Positions 43,448 through 52,685 of a stretch of 64,000 nt of DNA are shown here, one piece after another. The translations under genes were made by a program, and so were the position numbers. This DNA is from Desulfobacteraceae bacterium (GTDB lineage Bacteria > Desulfobacterota > Desulfobacteria > Desulfobacterales > Desulfosalsimonadaceae): the NCBI GenBank assembly GCA_003599885.1, contig QZKW01000082.1, positions 1 through 64,000 on the forward strand. Direction: 5' to 3'. Each line of letters opens with the position of its first letter. Positions within the stretch are counted from its first letter, which is position 1. The notes beneath the pieces are model-generated. The model saw nothing but the letters and a program-made list of their open reading frames with translations. It was not told the DNA's origin and ran no database searches.

Positions 43448-45319
43448 ATGGCCGTGAAAGCAGAAACAAAGCAGGCAGAAAAAAAACAGGCAAGGGGGTA
43501 TGACAAATATGTGGACTGGAAAATATTTTTTATTCCTGTCGTGCTGTTTGCCGTGCTGCTGGCGATGCCGACCCCGGAAGGCATGAAAGATGTGGGAACG
43601 GAATACCGCGTGGGGCCTGCAGCCGTAAAGAATTATATTACAACGACTTTTTTCGGCACCGACAGCTATAAATCCGAACAGTGGCAGTTGCTCACCGCCC
43701 AGATTATGGAACAGAACATGATGATGGGTGCATTTACTAAGGACCGGTTCCTGAAACGGGACGCCAAATGGTGCAAGAAATACAACATCACCGCAGATAG
43801 TAAAAACCTGGACCAGGCAAAGCAGTATGTTGAAACCCAGGTGCCCGAAGACCGGTTTAAGGAAGTCATGCAAGCGTCTTTTGATCTCCGGAGAAATGGG
43901 CTTCAATATGACAACCTGAATGAAAAAGATAAAAAAGCCGCTGATGAAGGTGCTTGGCAACTAAAGGTGGCCATTGCCATCGCGGTGTTCGTGGTGATTT
44001 GCTTTTTAACGGAATGTATGCCCCTGCCGGGTGTATCCTTCTGCACAGGACTTGCCCTGGTGTTCACCGGGGTGGTCTCGCGAAGCGATGTAGCGGGACT
44101 TTACTGGGATGACGCCGTATGGTTTATCATGGGCAGCCTTATGTTTGCAGCCGCGTTTGTGAAGACCGGTGTAGACAAGCGGGTGTGCCTGATGATGTTT
44201 AAAAAGCTGGCCGTGCCTTCCGTCAAATGGATTACCCTGGTTCTTTTTGTGATCATCGCTCCACTGGCAGGGTTTATTTCTGATCACGCCCTGGCCGCCA
44301 TGTTTCTTCCCATAGGAATACTGCTCTACCAGAACAGTTTGACCAAAGAAATTCCGGAAGACCCGGAGCTGAGCAAATTGCTGATGATCGCCATCGCCAT
44401 GGCGTGTAATATCGGCGGGCCGGTGGCGCCGTCCGGCGGGGCCCGGAACGTCATCATGATTACTTATATCAATGACATGTTCGGCATGGATATCGGCTAT
44501 CTCCAGTGGATTACCTACTGCGCGCCATTTCTGCTCATCATGATTCCGGTGACCTGGTTTATGGTGAACTGGCGGTTTAAGGTGAAAATTCATTCTCTGG
44601 AACCGGCCATGGACCAGTTGAAACGTGAAATCGACAAAATGGGTGGATGGAATAAAAAACAGGTCTGGGCGCTCATTATTTTTCTGGTCATGCTGTTCGG
44701 CTGGTTAACCGAGCAGACATTTTATGACAAGGGTATTATCCCTATTCGTTTGGGCATTGGTGTTCTGGCCATGGCCGGCGCAGTGGCCTATCTGTTTGCG
44801 GGTGTCGTCAACTGGCGGGATTATCATGAAAAAGTGGACTGGGGTGTGGTGTGGCTGTATGCCGGCGCCATTATCTTCGGCAGAACATTGGATAAGAGCG
44901 GCGCGGCTTACTGGATGGCAAGATCGGCCATTGATGTGATCTCTCCCCTTGGGATCGATTCCGGACTCCCTCTGATGGCGGTTTGCAACGGCATCACCTC
45001 CTTAATGACGAACCTGATGGCGGATGGTCCCTGCGCCGCCGCAGTCGGTCCGGTGACACTCAATATCGCGGGCCTCGTGCATCCGGGAACAAGCTTTCTG
45101 CCGTTTATCGCCATGTCCACGGCCATTTCGTCCTCGTTTGCCTATTGCCTGATTATCGGAACGCCGCCCAATGCCATTGTCTATGCCAGCGGATATCTGG
45201 GGCCAAAGGATTTCTTGCGGGTGGGCATTCCCCTGTGGTTTTTCGCCAATATTCTTCTGATGGTGATAGCGGGTGTCTACTGGTCGGTCCGGGGGTTTGG
45301 CGGACTTCCGGGATTTTAA
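43448..45319 (+). CDS. SLC13/DASS-family anion:sodium symporter
   Basis: A 623-residue inner-membrane symporter. The DASS pattern includes CNIGGPVAPSGGARNVIMI and the C-terminal SSFAYCLIIGTPPNAIVYASGYL, matching the two sodium-site SNT/TPP-type loops. After the first helix (about 23-40) there is a ~130-residue hydrophilic insertion before helix 2 (about 172), not found in typical members. DASS carriers import sulfate, succinate or other di/tricarboxylates; sulfate is attractive in a sulfate reducer but not proven. AAAGGAG precedes the ATG at 43448. Flanked by two-component genes. Confidence 0.88.
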   Translation: MAVKAETKQAEKKQARGYDKYVDWKIFFIPVVLFAVLLAMPTPEGMKDVGTEYRVGPAAVKNYITTTFFGTDSYKSEQWQLLTAQIMEQNMMMGAFTKDRFLKRDAKWCKKYNITADSKNLDQAKQYVETQVPEDRFKEVMQASFDLRRNGLQYDNLNEKDKKAADEGAWQLKVAIAIAVFVVICFLTECMPLPGVSFCTGLALVFTGVVSRSDVAGLYWDDAVWFIMGSLMFAAAFVKTGVDKRVCLMMFKKLAVPSVKWITLVLFVIIAPLAGFISDHALAAMFLPIGILLYQNSLTKEIPEDPELSKLLMIAIAMACNIGGPVAPSGGARNVIMITYINDMFGMDIGYLQWITYCAPFLLIMIPVTWFMVNWRFKVKIHSLEPAMDQLKREIDKMGGWNKKQVWALIIFLVMLFGWLTEQTFYDKGIIPIRLGIGVLAMAGAVAYLFAGVVNWRDYHEKVDWGVVWLYAGAIIFGRTLDKSGAAYWMARSAIDVISPLGIDSGLPLMAVCNGITSLMTNLMADGPCAAAVGPVTLNIAGLVHPGTSFLPFIAMSTAISSSFAYCLIIGTPPNAIVYASGYLGPKDFLRVGIPLWFFANILLMVIAGVYWSVRGFGGLPGF

Positions 45320-45364
45320 AGATCAATCATTATTTTTGATAATAAAAAATAGGGACGGATGATC

Positions 45365-45523
45365 ATGAATGAGCAGCATCTGGAAAATAACGGGGCCTCA
45401 AAAAAAAGCATTTGCTATAAGGATGGCCGGTTTTATTTCACCAAAGAGGTGGAGCGGACGTTTTATTTTATTTTGACACTTTCGATGCTCATCGGCGGTG
45501 TGGTCTATAAAATATGGATATGA
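45365..45523 (+). CDS. 52-residue single-helix membrane protein
   Basis: Starts MNEQHLENNGASKKSICYKD and contains one membrane helix (FYFILTLSMLIGGVVYKIW) close to the C-terminus. An alternative ATG is two codons earlier (45359). Its end overlaps the start of the Yip1-like gene by 10 bases. Position right after the symporter suggests an accessory subunit, like other small partners of transporters; this is inference. Confidence 0.6.
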   Translation: MNEQHLENNGASKKSICYKDGRFYFTKEVERTFYFILTLSMLIGGVVYKIWI

Positions 45524-46050
45524 CAATGACACAGGATGCCGGCCGGTTTTCCATCGGATTTTATTTTAAGTCGCTGGCAAAAGCGCTGGCAACCCCGGTC
45601 ACGTTTTTTCAGGAATTGCCCGAAGATTCGGGTTTCCGTCAATCCGCGGGGTTTTTGATCGTGTCTTCGGCATTTTTCGCTTTTGCCAGTCTCACGACCC
45701 GCGATTTTGAGGCTCCTTGGATCAGCAGCGGCGTTTTTTTCTTGAATGCCGTGGGTATGACGCTGATCGCCGCAGGCCTCGGATATATCACCATGGTCAT
45801 GTTCTGGGGCCGGAAAGTCACATTTCGCCGGTTTTTCAGTGTTTACGCATTTGCGTCGGGCGTGACTTTGCTGGCTTCCTGGATACCTCTGTTTGTATTT
45901 ATGACAGAGCCCTGGAAATGGCTGATGATCGGCATCGGCTTAACGAAAACCTGTGGTTTGAAATGGCTGCAGAGCGTTCTGGTTATCGTATTGTCAATTG
46001 GAATGATTGTGTTGTTTTTCTGGTCACTTTTGCCGCTTGTTTCCTATTAA
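45514..46050 (+). CDS. Yip1-like membrane protein
   Basis: A 178-residue protein with five hydrophobic segments. The N-terminal SLAKALATPVTFFQELPEDSGFRQSAGFLIVSSAFFAF fits the Yip1 family (PF04893) pattern of a P-x-x-F motif followed by helices. Role unknown in bacteria. Overlaps the small membrane protein gene, so likely co-translated with the transporter set. Confidence 0.75.
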   Translation: MDMTMTQDAGRFSIGFYFKSLAKALATPVTFFQELPEDSGFRQSAGFLIVSSAFFAFASLTTRDFEAPWISSGVFFLNAVGMTLIAAGLGYITMVMFWGRKVTFRRFFSVYAFASGVTLLASWIPLFVFMTEPWKWLMIGIGLTKTCGLKWLQSVLVIVLSIGMIVLFFWSLLPLVSY

Positions 46051-46103
46051 GGCGAAACAGCCTGCCGGGCGTCAAGCGCAATTAAAAAAGGGAGATATAA
46101 TCT

Positions 46104-47006
46104 ATGGAGAAAAAAATAACGGTATTGATGGTGGACGATGAAGAACAGTTCCGGGTAACCACAAATAAAATTCTGACCCGCAGAGGGTTTGACACCATTA
46201 TGGCCGAAAGCGGCGAAGAAGCCATTGCCAAGTTGTCGCAAAATCCCGACGTGATCATCCTCGATATTAAAATGAAGGGCATGGACGGGCATGAAACGTT
46301 AGCAGAAATAAAAAAAAGAAAACCAAAAGTTCCGGTCATTATGCTGACCGGTCATGGAGATCTTTCATCGGCCCGGTCAGCGCATCGGGAAGGGGCATAT
46401 GATTATTTATCCAAGCCCTGTGATATTGATGTGCTGGTGGGGAAAATCAGAGACGCCCACCGGCGTAGCGTGTCGCCTCAGGAATATCATGAAAAAGCCG
46501 TAATCGACGTAATGATCCCCATTGATGAATACACGACGCTGACCAGTGAAATGACGGTGAAAGACGCCATACTGGCTTTAAAGAAATCCTTTCAATCCCA
46601 GATGGCGACTTCCCAGATTATGGAAACCGGGCATCGTTCCCTGCTGGTGGTGGACAAATACGGCAAAGTCACAGGGGCTCTGACGATTCTGGATTTGATG
46701 CAGATGATTATGCCGGCCTACCTTTCCGCTCCCAAACCCTCGCTCGCGGATTCGATTCAGTATTCGCCCATGTTCTGGGACGGGATGTTTACCACGGAAA
46801 TCAAGCGCATGGCAGCCCGCAAAATTGAGGAAGTCATGTCACCTGCGCCTTATACCATTGATGGCACCGCGAACCTCATGGAGGCGGCGTTTATGATGTT
46901 GACCAACAATGTACGCCGCCTTTCGGTTATGAGGGGGGGGGAAGTCGTCGGTGTGGTGCGGGAACAGGATCTGTTTTTTGAAATGGACAAAATACTGTCT
47001 GAATAG
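46104..47006 (+). CDS. receiver-CBS domain response regulator
   Basis: A 300-residue protein. Receiver at residues 1-125 with Asp54 in IILDIKMKGMDG and LTGHG / LSKPC. Two CBS motifs follow: VIDVMIPIDEYTTLTSEMTVKDAILAL...SLLVVDKYGKVTGALTILDL, then IEEVMSPAPYTIDGTANLMEAAFMMLTNNVRRLSVMRGGEVVGVV. CBS pairs bind adenine nucleotides, so the output may respond to cell energy state. It has no DNA-binding domain. GGGAG precedes the ATG. Confidence 0.9.
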   Translation: MEKKITVLMVDDEEQFRVTTNKILTRRGFDTIMAESGEEAIAKLSQNPDVIILDIKMKGMDGHETLAEIKKRKPKVPVIMLTGHGDLSSARSAHREGAYDYLSKPCDIDVLVGKIRDAHRRSVSPQEYHEKAVIDVMIPIDEYTTLTSEMTVKDAILALKKSFQSQMATSQIMETGHRSLLVVDKYGKVTGALTILDLMQMIMPAYLSAPKPSLADSIQYSPMFWDGMFTTEIKRMAARKIEEVMSPAPYTIDGTANLMEAAFMMLTNNVRRLSVMRGGEVVGVVREQDLFFEMDKILSE

Positions 47007-47017
47007 TATAGAGCGAG

Positions 47018-47042
47018 GGCCGGATTATCGAATGATCCGGCC
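47018..47042. terminator. hairpin after the receiver-CBS gene
   Basis: GGCCGGAT (47018-47025) pairs with ATCCGGCC (47035-47042) across a 9-base loop. No T-tract follows, so it may attenuate, protect mRNA 3' ends or separate differential expression of the porin rather than terminate. Confidence 0.45.
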
Positions 47043-47111
47043 TTCGGCAAACCATAAAGGATATCAGCAGGGTTTCATTTCAATGAAAATTTTTATCAAA
47101 AAGGAGCACTT

Positions 47112-48221
47112 ATGACTAACAGAAAAACAAAGATGATGCCGTGGGTTTTATGTTTCGTGGGTATTTTTTTATGCATTCCTTTGACCGCCATGGCCAAGAC
47201 AGAGGCCCCCCCCGCGCCGGTCAATGCCAGCGATTTTATCAAAGGACTGGATGTTGTGGGCGATCTTCAGCTCCGGTATGAATATCAGGATACGGATAAG
47301 TCTGGCGATGAGGCGCTGGACCGGATGCGTGTGCGGTTTCGCATGGGCATGATCTGGGACAATGCGGACGAAAACTGGAAAGTCGCCGCAGGGTTATGCA
47401 CCGGAGGCTCGGACGCCAACTCCACTTCGTTCACCTACTCCAATGAAAAAACCTTTGAAACCGGCGATATCCGTCTGGATTACGCCTATGCCGAGCACAA
47501 ACTGGCTCAATTTAAAATTCTGGCTGGTCAGCAGAAAAATCTCTTTGCCACCTCTTGGGCGCTATGGGATTCGGATGTCCGGCCCGCCGGTTTCACCGGA
47601 ACGATGGACCTGAAACCCGTCTTTATTACAGCGGGCGTCTACCAGGCCCGATACATTGATAAAGACATTGCCCGTATGGAAGCCGTGCAGGCGGGGATGA
47701 AAAACGACATGCTGACCGCTGCCGTCGGTTTTTATAACTATCATCGCATTGACGAATATGTTTCCACCGACACAATGGATGATGATTATACCTATCAGAT
47801 AGGCGATGTTTACGTATCCGGTAATATTGAAGCCGGCGCGGCCGCGCTGACACCTTACGCTCAAATGTTCTACAATTTCGGCGCAGAAGGCGAAGCCGGT
47901 CAGAGCATTTTGGGGAGTGGTCTGGACCCGGAAGATGAGAACTTAGGCTATGTGGTGGGAGTGGATGCGAAAATCGACCGGATTAAATTTGGAGTGGCCT
48001 GGGCCCAGATCGGCGCAGATTCGGTGATGCAGGATCTGAAAGACAGCAGTTTCGGAAACGGTCTTGGTTCTACTGATACGGAAGGCTTCAAGCTGAACCT
48101 GGGATATGCCCTGACCAAACATTTTTCCATCACCGGCACCGCTTACCTGTATGAGGCCATGGAACGGGACCTGGATCAGGACGTCCAGCTATACCAGTTG
48201 GATCTGGATTATAAATTTTAA
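47112..48221 (+). CDS. outer-membrane porin-like beta-barrel
   Basis: A 369-residue exported protein. The signal peptide runs to about AMA (residue 28). The mature part alternates short amphipathic strands (GDLQLRYEYQD, RMRVRFRMGM, FKILAGQQKNLF, YQLDLDYKF) and ends in a terminal Phe, the outer-membrane insertion signal. A helical ASDFIKGLDVVG opening is common in deltaproteobacterial porins. It would let the anions handled by the DASS symporter cross the outer membrane. AAGGAG precedes the ATG; a terminator follows. Confidence 0.82.
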   Translation: MTNRKTKMMPWVLCFVGIFLCIPLTAMAKTEAPPAPVNASDFIKGLDVVGDLQLRYEYQDTDKSGDEALDRMRVRFRMGMIWDNADENWKVAAGLCTGGSDANSTSFTYSNEKTFETGDIRLDYAYAEHKLAQFKILAGQQKNLFATSWALWDSDVRPAGFTGTMDLKPVFITAGVYQARYIDKDIARMEAVQAGMKNDMLTAAVGFYNYHRIDEYVSTDTMDDDYTYQIGDVYVSGNIEAGAAALTPYAQMFYNFGAEGEAGQSILGSGLDPEDENLGYVVGVDAKIDRIKFGVAWAQIGADSVMQDLKDSSFGNGLGSTDTEGFKLNLGYALTKHFSITGTAYLYEAMERDLDQDVQLYQLDLDYKF

Positions 48222-48271
48222 AACACAGAGTAATCCCTGTCTCTCAATCCTTTTATATCAAACGCAACTTA

Positions 48272-48309
48272 GGCCGGATGCCTCATGAAGGGCGCATCCG
48301 GCCTTTTTT
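48272..48309 (+). terminator. rho-independent terminator of porin
   Basis: GGCCGGATGC (48272-48281) and GCATCCGGCC (48294-48303) with a 12-base loop, followed by TTTTTT. It ends the symporter-porin gene set and separates it from the Usp promoter region. Confidence 0.9.
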
Positions 48310-48333
48310 GAGTTGTCTTCCTTGACCAAATCC

Positions 48334-48350
48334 TTTTACACCGTGTAAAA
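48334..48350. promoter_or_regulatory. TTTTACACCGTGTAAAA palindrome (candidate enhancer site)
   Basis: A perfect 17-base palindrome around a single C. It lies 111 bases upstream of the -24 box at 48453. Sixteen of 17 positions equal the site at 40413. Such symmetry and distance fit an NtrC-type upstream activating sequence. Confidence 0.8.
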
Positions 48351-48452
48351 TCCTTTGGCACGTCCTGGGAAAGAAGGCTGGGCCATAATTCAGAATAAAA
48401 AAATTGTTAAATAAAAATACTATGTTATAATTACTAAAATTCACTCTGCGTC

Positions 48453-48468
48453 TGGCATGTTTGTTGCT
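48453..48468 (+). promoter_or_regulatory. sigma-54 (-24/-12) promoter
   Basis: TGGCATGTTTGTTGCT has one mismatch to TGGCACG-N4-TTGCW and correct GG/GC spacing. It precedes the Usp start by 64 bases and would drive Usp, kinase and the three receivers. Confidence 0.87.
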
Positions 48469-48531
48469 TCATGTAATGCTGACGAAAATACGAAATCAAC
48501 GTTAAACCGCATTCAGCCTAGGAGGAGGAAT

Positions 48532-49461
48532 ATGACAGATCAAAAAAAAATACTCATACTGGTCGACGGTTCGGAGCGCTCCATGCGGACAGTTCAATAT
48601 GTGGCGCAAGCAGGAGTATTTAAGGCGTTTAAACTGGTATTGTTTCATGTGTTCAGCGGCATTCCCGGATGCTACTGGGATATGGAGAGGACAGACATCA
48701 ACCGGGAGGCTATCAGCCAGCTTCTGGCATGGGAAAATACGCAAAAAAATGCAATTGAGACATTCTTCCAGGCAGCCCGGGAAGTTCTTTTGAAAGAAGG
48801 GTTTTCTGATGATGCCATTAAGTCCGTGCTGCATCCCCGTCAGGAAGGTGTTGCAAGGGATATCATAAAAGAAGTGGAGCAGGGGGATTATGCTGCGGTC
48901 GTATTAAGACGGCGCGGCGTGGGCGCCATTGAAGGACTGATCGTTGGAAGTGTTGCCAATAAGTTGTTTTCGCAGTTGAAGTCTTGCCCAATAATTGTGG
49001 CCGGTCAGTTGCCGACGAACCAAAAACTCTTGCTGGCCATCGACGGATCTCCTTCATCCTTGAAAGCGGTGGATTTTGTCGCGGAATATGTGGGCGGCCG
49101 TCATTATTCGGTCGGCCTCATCCATGTGACCAGAGGTTTTGGCGGGTTGGCGCCTGATGAACCGGACTTTATGATGCCCAGTGAATACTTTGAACTGGAA
49201 CATAATGCGATGATGCGAATTTTCAGCGATACCAGGGAAAAACTTGTCAAAGCGGGCTTTGATGCGAGCAAAATCGAAGAGAAAATCGTTACGGGCGCAT
49301 ACAGCCGCGCCGGGGCGATTGTCCGGGAAGCCGAAGCCGGAGGCTACACCACGATTGTTGCCGGAAGAAGAGGGCTGTCGCGGTTGCAGGAATTCTTTAT
49401 GGGCAGTGTGAGCAGTAAAATTATCCATGTTGGAGCGAAATTTTCAGTGTGGTTGATCTAA
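48532..49461 (+). CDS. tandem universal stress protein
   Basis: A 309-residue protein with two Usp domains: residues ~1-155 (KKILILVDGSERSMRTVQYV ... VVLRRRGVGAIEGLIVGSVANKLFSQLKSCPIIV) and ~160-309 (QKLLLAIDGSPSSLKAVDFV ... TIVAGRRGLSRLQEFFMGSVSSKII). Both end in the ATP-binding G-x2-G-x9-G(S/T) type loop. Starts on the ATG after AGGAGGAGG; a longer frame begins upstream but lacks that site. First gene of the second sigma-54 set, so it probably answers the same signal as the transporter set. Confidence 0.9.
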   Translation: MTDQKKILILVDGSERSMRTVQYVAQAGVFKAFKLVLFHVFSGIPGCYWDMERTDINREAISQLLAWENTQKNAIETFFQAAREVLLKEGFSDDAIKSVLHPRQEGVARDIIKEVEQGDYAAVVLRRRGVGAIEGLIVGSVANKLFSQLKSCPIIVAGQLPTNQKLLLAIDGSPSSLKAVDFVAEYVGGRHYSVGLIHVTRGFGGLAPDEPDFMMPSEYFELEHNAMMRIFSDTREKLVKAGFDASKIEEKIVTGAYSRAGAIVREAEAGGYTTIVAGRRGLSRLQEFFMGSVSSKIIHVGAKFSVWLI

Positions 49462-49498
49462 GAGCCGGTTTCCGAAAACCCAGAGCGAGTGCGCATAA

Positions 49499-51187
49499 AT
49501 GATTAAAGACAAATACAGCAAGTATTACCGGTCTCTGAGCTGGAATTTGATTTTAACGGCGATTGCGGTGTCATTCACCCCGCTGATAATGGTCATCGGA
49601 GTCCTGCTCTATCAATTTAACGTGTCTTACCAGGAAAAAACCCAGGCCCATCTCAGTGAACTGGTCCAGAAACACGCTCAGAACATCGATACTTTTTTAA
49701 CGGAGAAACTGGCCAATCTCCGGCAAACGTCCGTGAACAATTCCATTGAAAGCCTTAGCAACAGCGAAGTCCTGCGGGAGAAACTGCAAAATTTGCGAAG
49801 CGAATACAGTAATGTGTTTGTGGATCTGGGCGTGGTGGACGACAGGGGAATGCAACTGGCCTATGCCGGGCCCTATGAACTGAAAAACGTGACATATGCC
49901 GATGCTGACTGGTTCAAAGCAGCGCTTCAGCTCGATATGTATATCAGTGATGTGTTTACAGGACTCCGGGGGCATCCCCATTTTATTGTTGCGGTCAAGA
50001 AGCATGAATCGGGCCGGAATATATTGCTGCGCGCCACCATCGATTTTAAGGCGTTTAATTCGCTGGTCCAAAACCTTAAAATCGGGAAAACCGGATACGC
50101 CTATATTTTGAACCGGAAAGGTGAATTCCAGACCAGTCCGCCTCTGGAATACAAGGCCAGTCCCACGGGGTATGAATTTTTCTGGAACGCGGTGGCAAAG
50201 ACCAAAAATACATTCATTATCACCCAACGGAAAGATGAATCGGGTACGGAAAATCTCTATGCTGTGGCCAGCCTGAAGGATGGTCAGTGGCTGTTGATCG
50301 TCAAACAGCAGGTAAAGGACGCGTTTTCGGATTTGAACCGGATGCAGAATATCGCGGTGATTATTTTTATCATCGGCGGTATCGCTATTCTTATGATGGT
50401 TTACTACACAACCAGACGAATGGTGCGGCGCATTCGCCGGGCGGACAAAGAAAAGGAATTCATGAACCAGCAGGTGATTGAAACCGGTAAAATGGCTTCC
50501 ATTGGCGAACTGGCCGCAGGAATTGCCCATGAAATAAACAACCCGGTGGCCATTATGGTGGAGGAAGCCGGGTGGATCGGGGATTTGCTCGAAGAGGAAG
50601 AATTCGCCCAAAGTTCAAACCTGGAAGAATTCAATCGGGCGTTAAAACAGATCAACACCCAGGGGCGGCGATGCAAGGAGATCACCCATAAGCTCTTGAG
50701 TTTCGCCCGGAAAACCGATTCAACTGTTAAGGATGTTCAATTAAATGAGATCATTACGGAAATCGTCGGCATTTCATCCCAGATGGCCAAGTATAACAAA
50801 GTGACGATAGAAATGAATCTCCAGCCGACCCTGCCGTATATCACCATCTCGCCATCTGAAATGCAGCAGGTGCTGTTGAATCTGATCAATAATGCTTTGG
50901 ATGCCATGGAAAAAACCGGCGGGACCATTCAGATCTCCACTAAAATCAGCGAAATCGAACCTGGCCATATCGTGATTATTATACAAGACGATGGCCCCGG
51001 GATACCGGAAGCCAATTTGGCCCGTGTTTTCGACCCGTTCTTCACCACGAAACCGGTGGGCAAAGGGACCGGCCTGGGCCTTTCCATCTGTTACGGGATT
51101 ATAAACAAGATGGGCGGAAAAATTGATGTGCAGAGCGCATCCGGGCAGGGCGCCCGGTTTCGCATCTGGATTCCGGTGCAGAAATAG
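49499..51187 (+). CDS. dCache-type sensor histidine kinase
   Basis: A 562-residue membrane kinase, paralogue of the one at 41029. Helices at about 18-40 and 283-303 flank a periplasmic dCache domain ([39 protein letters not shown]). The phosphoacceptor is His344 in [12 protein letters not shown]; the ATPase has [18 protein letters not shown] and GTGLGLSIC. Followed after 68 bases by three receiver genes, which are probable phosphate acceptors. Confidence 0.92.
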   Translation: MIKDKYSKYYRSLSWNLILTAIAVSFTPLIMVIGVLLYQFNVSYQEKTQAHLSELVQKHAQNIDTFLTEKLANLRQTSVNNSIESLSNSEVLREKLQNLRSEYSNVFVDLGVVDDRGMQLAYAGPYELKNVTYADADWFKAALQLDMYISDVFTGLRGHPHFIVAVKKHESGRNILLRATIDFKAFNSLVQNLKIGKTGYAYILNRKGEFQTSPPLEYKASPTGYEFFWNAVAKTKNTFIITQRKDESGTENLYAVASLKDGQWLLIVKQQVKDAFSDLNRMQNIAVIIFIIGGIAILMMVYYTTRRMVRRIRRADKEKEFMNQQVIETGKMASIGELAAGIAHEINNPVAIMVEEAGWIGDLLEEEEFAQSSNLEEFNRALKQINTQGRRCKEITHKLLSFARKTDSTVKDVQLNEIITEIVGISSQMAKYNKVTIEMNLQPTLPYITISPSEMQQVLLNLINNALDAMEKTGGTIQISTKISEIEPGHIVIIIQDDGPGIPEANLARVFDPFFTTKPVGKGTGLGLSICYGIINKMGGKIDVQSASGQGARFRIWIPVQK

Positions 51188-51255
51188 GGGACAACAGCCT
51201 GTAACGGAAAGGAAACAACAGGAAAATTTTATTCATATAAGCAAGGAGAACAAGA

Positions 51256-51690
51256 ATGGCGAAACCCGATACCCTGCTGGTGGACGATGAAGTCCCTTTT
51301 GTAGAAACCATGATCAAACGGCTGGATAAACGCGGATTGAATGTGATTTCCGCCCACAGCGGCGCTGATGCCCTGACGCAACTTGACCGTCACGCGAGTG
51401 TCGATACGGTCATTCTGGATGTGAAAATGCCGGGAATGGACGGCCTTGAAACATTGAAGGAAATTAAAAAGCGGCATCCGTTAAAAGAGGTCATTATGCT
51501 GACCGGGCATGCGACGGTGGAGACCGCCATTGAAGGCATGAAGCTGGGGGCGTTTGACTACTTGATGAAACCCTGTGAACTGGATGTCCTGATGGCCAAA
51601 GTGCGTGAAGCCGCAAAAAAAAAACACGACCACGACCTGAAAATCGAACAGGCGAGAATTGATAAATTGATGCTGACCCGCGGTTATTGA
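51256..51690 (+). CDS. stand-alone response regulator receiver
   Basis: 144 residues: receiver with VDDE (9-12), Asp55 in VILDVKMPGMDG, LTGHA and LMKPC, then a ~20-residue Lys/His-rich helical tail (KKKHDHDLKIEQARIDKLML). No output domain. AAGGAG before the ATG. First of three consecutive receivers behind the dCache kinase. Confidence 0.9.
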   Translation: MAKPDTLLVDDEVPFVETMIKRLDKRGLNVISAHSGADALTQLDRHASVDTVILDVKMPGMDGLETLKEIKKRHPLKEVIMLTGHATVETAIEGMKLGAFDYLMKPCELDVLMAKVREAAKKKHDHDLKIEQARIDKLMLTRGY

Positions 51691-51743
51691 TTCGATGCTT
51701 TGCAGCCCATTCGTCAATTCGAAATAACAAAGAGGAAAAGGAC

Positions 51744-52142
51744 ATGAACGGCAAGACGACCGCCCCCCATACAAACGATGCCCGTATCCGGCTTTTATTG
51801 ATTGATGATGAAGAAGGGTATGTCAATGTCCTTGCCAACAGGCTGGAGAAGCGGCATTTCCACGTCACCAAGGCATACAGCGGGAGCGACGCCATCCGGG
51901 CAGTAAGGGGGCAGGATTTTGATGTGGCGGTTCTGGATCTGAAAATGGAGGACATGGACGGCCTTGAAGTGTTGAAAATTTTTAAGCAAATGGGGCTTGA
52001 AATGAAAATCATCATGCTCACCGGACATGGTTCTCAGGAGGCCGCCACCGAAGGTTTGACCCTCGGCGCATTCGATTATCTTACAAAACCATGTGAACTC
52101 CATGATTTGATTGAAAAAATTCAGCAGGCCTGCCGGGCGTGA
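51744..52142 (+). CDS. stand-alone response regulator receiver
   Basis: 132 residues: IDDEE (20-24), Asp65 in AVLDLKMEDMDG, LTGHGS and LTKPC. Only receiver fold, with a short polar leader. The open frame reaches back to 51687, overlapping the previous gene, but the ATG at 51744 follows GAGGAAAAGG and is preferred. Confidence 0.9.
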   Translation: MNGKTTAPHTNDARIRLLLIDDEEGYVNVLANRLEKRHFHVTKAYSGSDAIRAVRGQDFDVAVLDLKMEDMDGLEVLKIFKQMGLEMKIIMLTGHGSQEAATEGLTLGAFDYLTKPCELHDLIEKIQQACRA

Positions 52143-52179
52143 AGGATAAAATTAAGGCCTGAATGGGAGTGGGGTGAAG

Positions 52180-52677
52180 ATGAAAAAAAAGAAAATTAAT
52201 CTTTTGTTTGTCGATGATGAAGAGCAGTTTTTAACATCCATGGGTAAACGGCTGGAGGCGCGTGAATTCCATGTCCTTGCCGTCAATCGCGGCGAAAAAG
52301 CCGTTGAAACGGCCAGAACAAGCCCTGTGGACATCGCCCTTATTGACCTCAAAATGCCGGGAATGAACGGGGAACAAACATTAAAGGCGTTAAAACAGGA
52401 ACACCCATGGATGGAAGTTGTGATACTCACCGGCCATGGCAGCATTGATTCGGCGGTGGAATGCACACAGGGAGGCGCCCATTCCTATTTGCAAAAACCC
52501 TGCGATCTGGAGCAGCTTCTGGAAGTATTAAAGGAAGCGTATAAAAAAAGAGTGATGAGCAGAAACCAGATTGAAGGGGGGCGTATGGATGAGCTGCTGC
52601 AGAGCGTAAAGTTTAAATCCCCAAGGGAAATATTGCAGCGCTTGAAGGAAATCGACGAAGGCGCAAACAATAGCTGA
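52180..52677 (+). CDS. stand-alone response regulator receiver with helical tail
   Basis: 165 residues: VDDEE (11-15), Asp56 in ALIDLKMPGMNG, LTGHGS and LQKPC. About 45 residues past the receiver are helical and charged (MDELLQSVKFKSPREILQRLKEI), with no DNA-binding motif. A GTG two codons upstream is an alternative start. Last gene of the second sigma-54 set. Confidence 0.88.
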   Translation: MKKKKINLLFVDDEEQFLTSMGKRLEAREFHVLAVNRGEKAVETARTSPVDIALIDLKMPGMNGEQTLKALKQEHPWMEVVILTGHGSIDSAVECTQGGAHSYLQKPCDLEQLLEVLKEAYKKRVMSRNQIEGGRMDELLQSVKFKSPREILQRLKEIDEGANNS

Positions 52678-52685
52678 GCTGTTTT

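Noticed and set aside
48355-48373. Second sigma-54 promoter TGGCACGTCCTGGGAAAG upstream of Usp
   Set aside because: It has a good -24 half, but no GC dinucleotide at the -12 position; the site at 48453 is much better.
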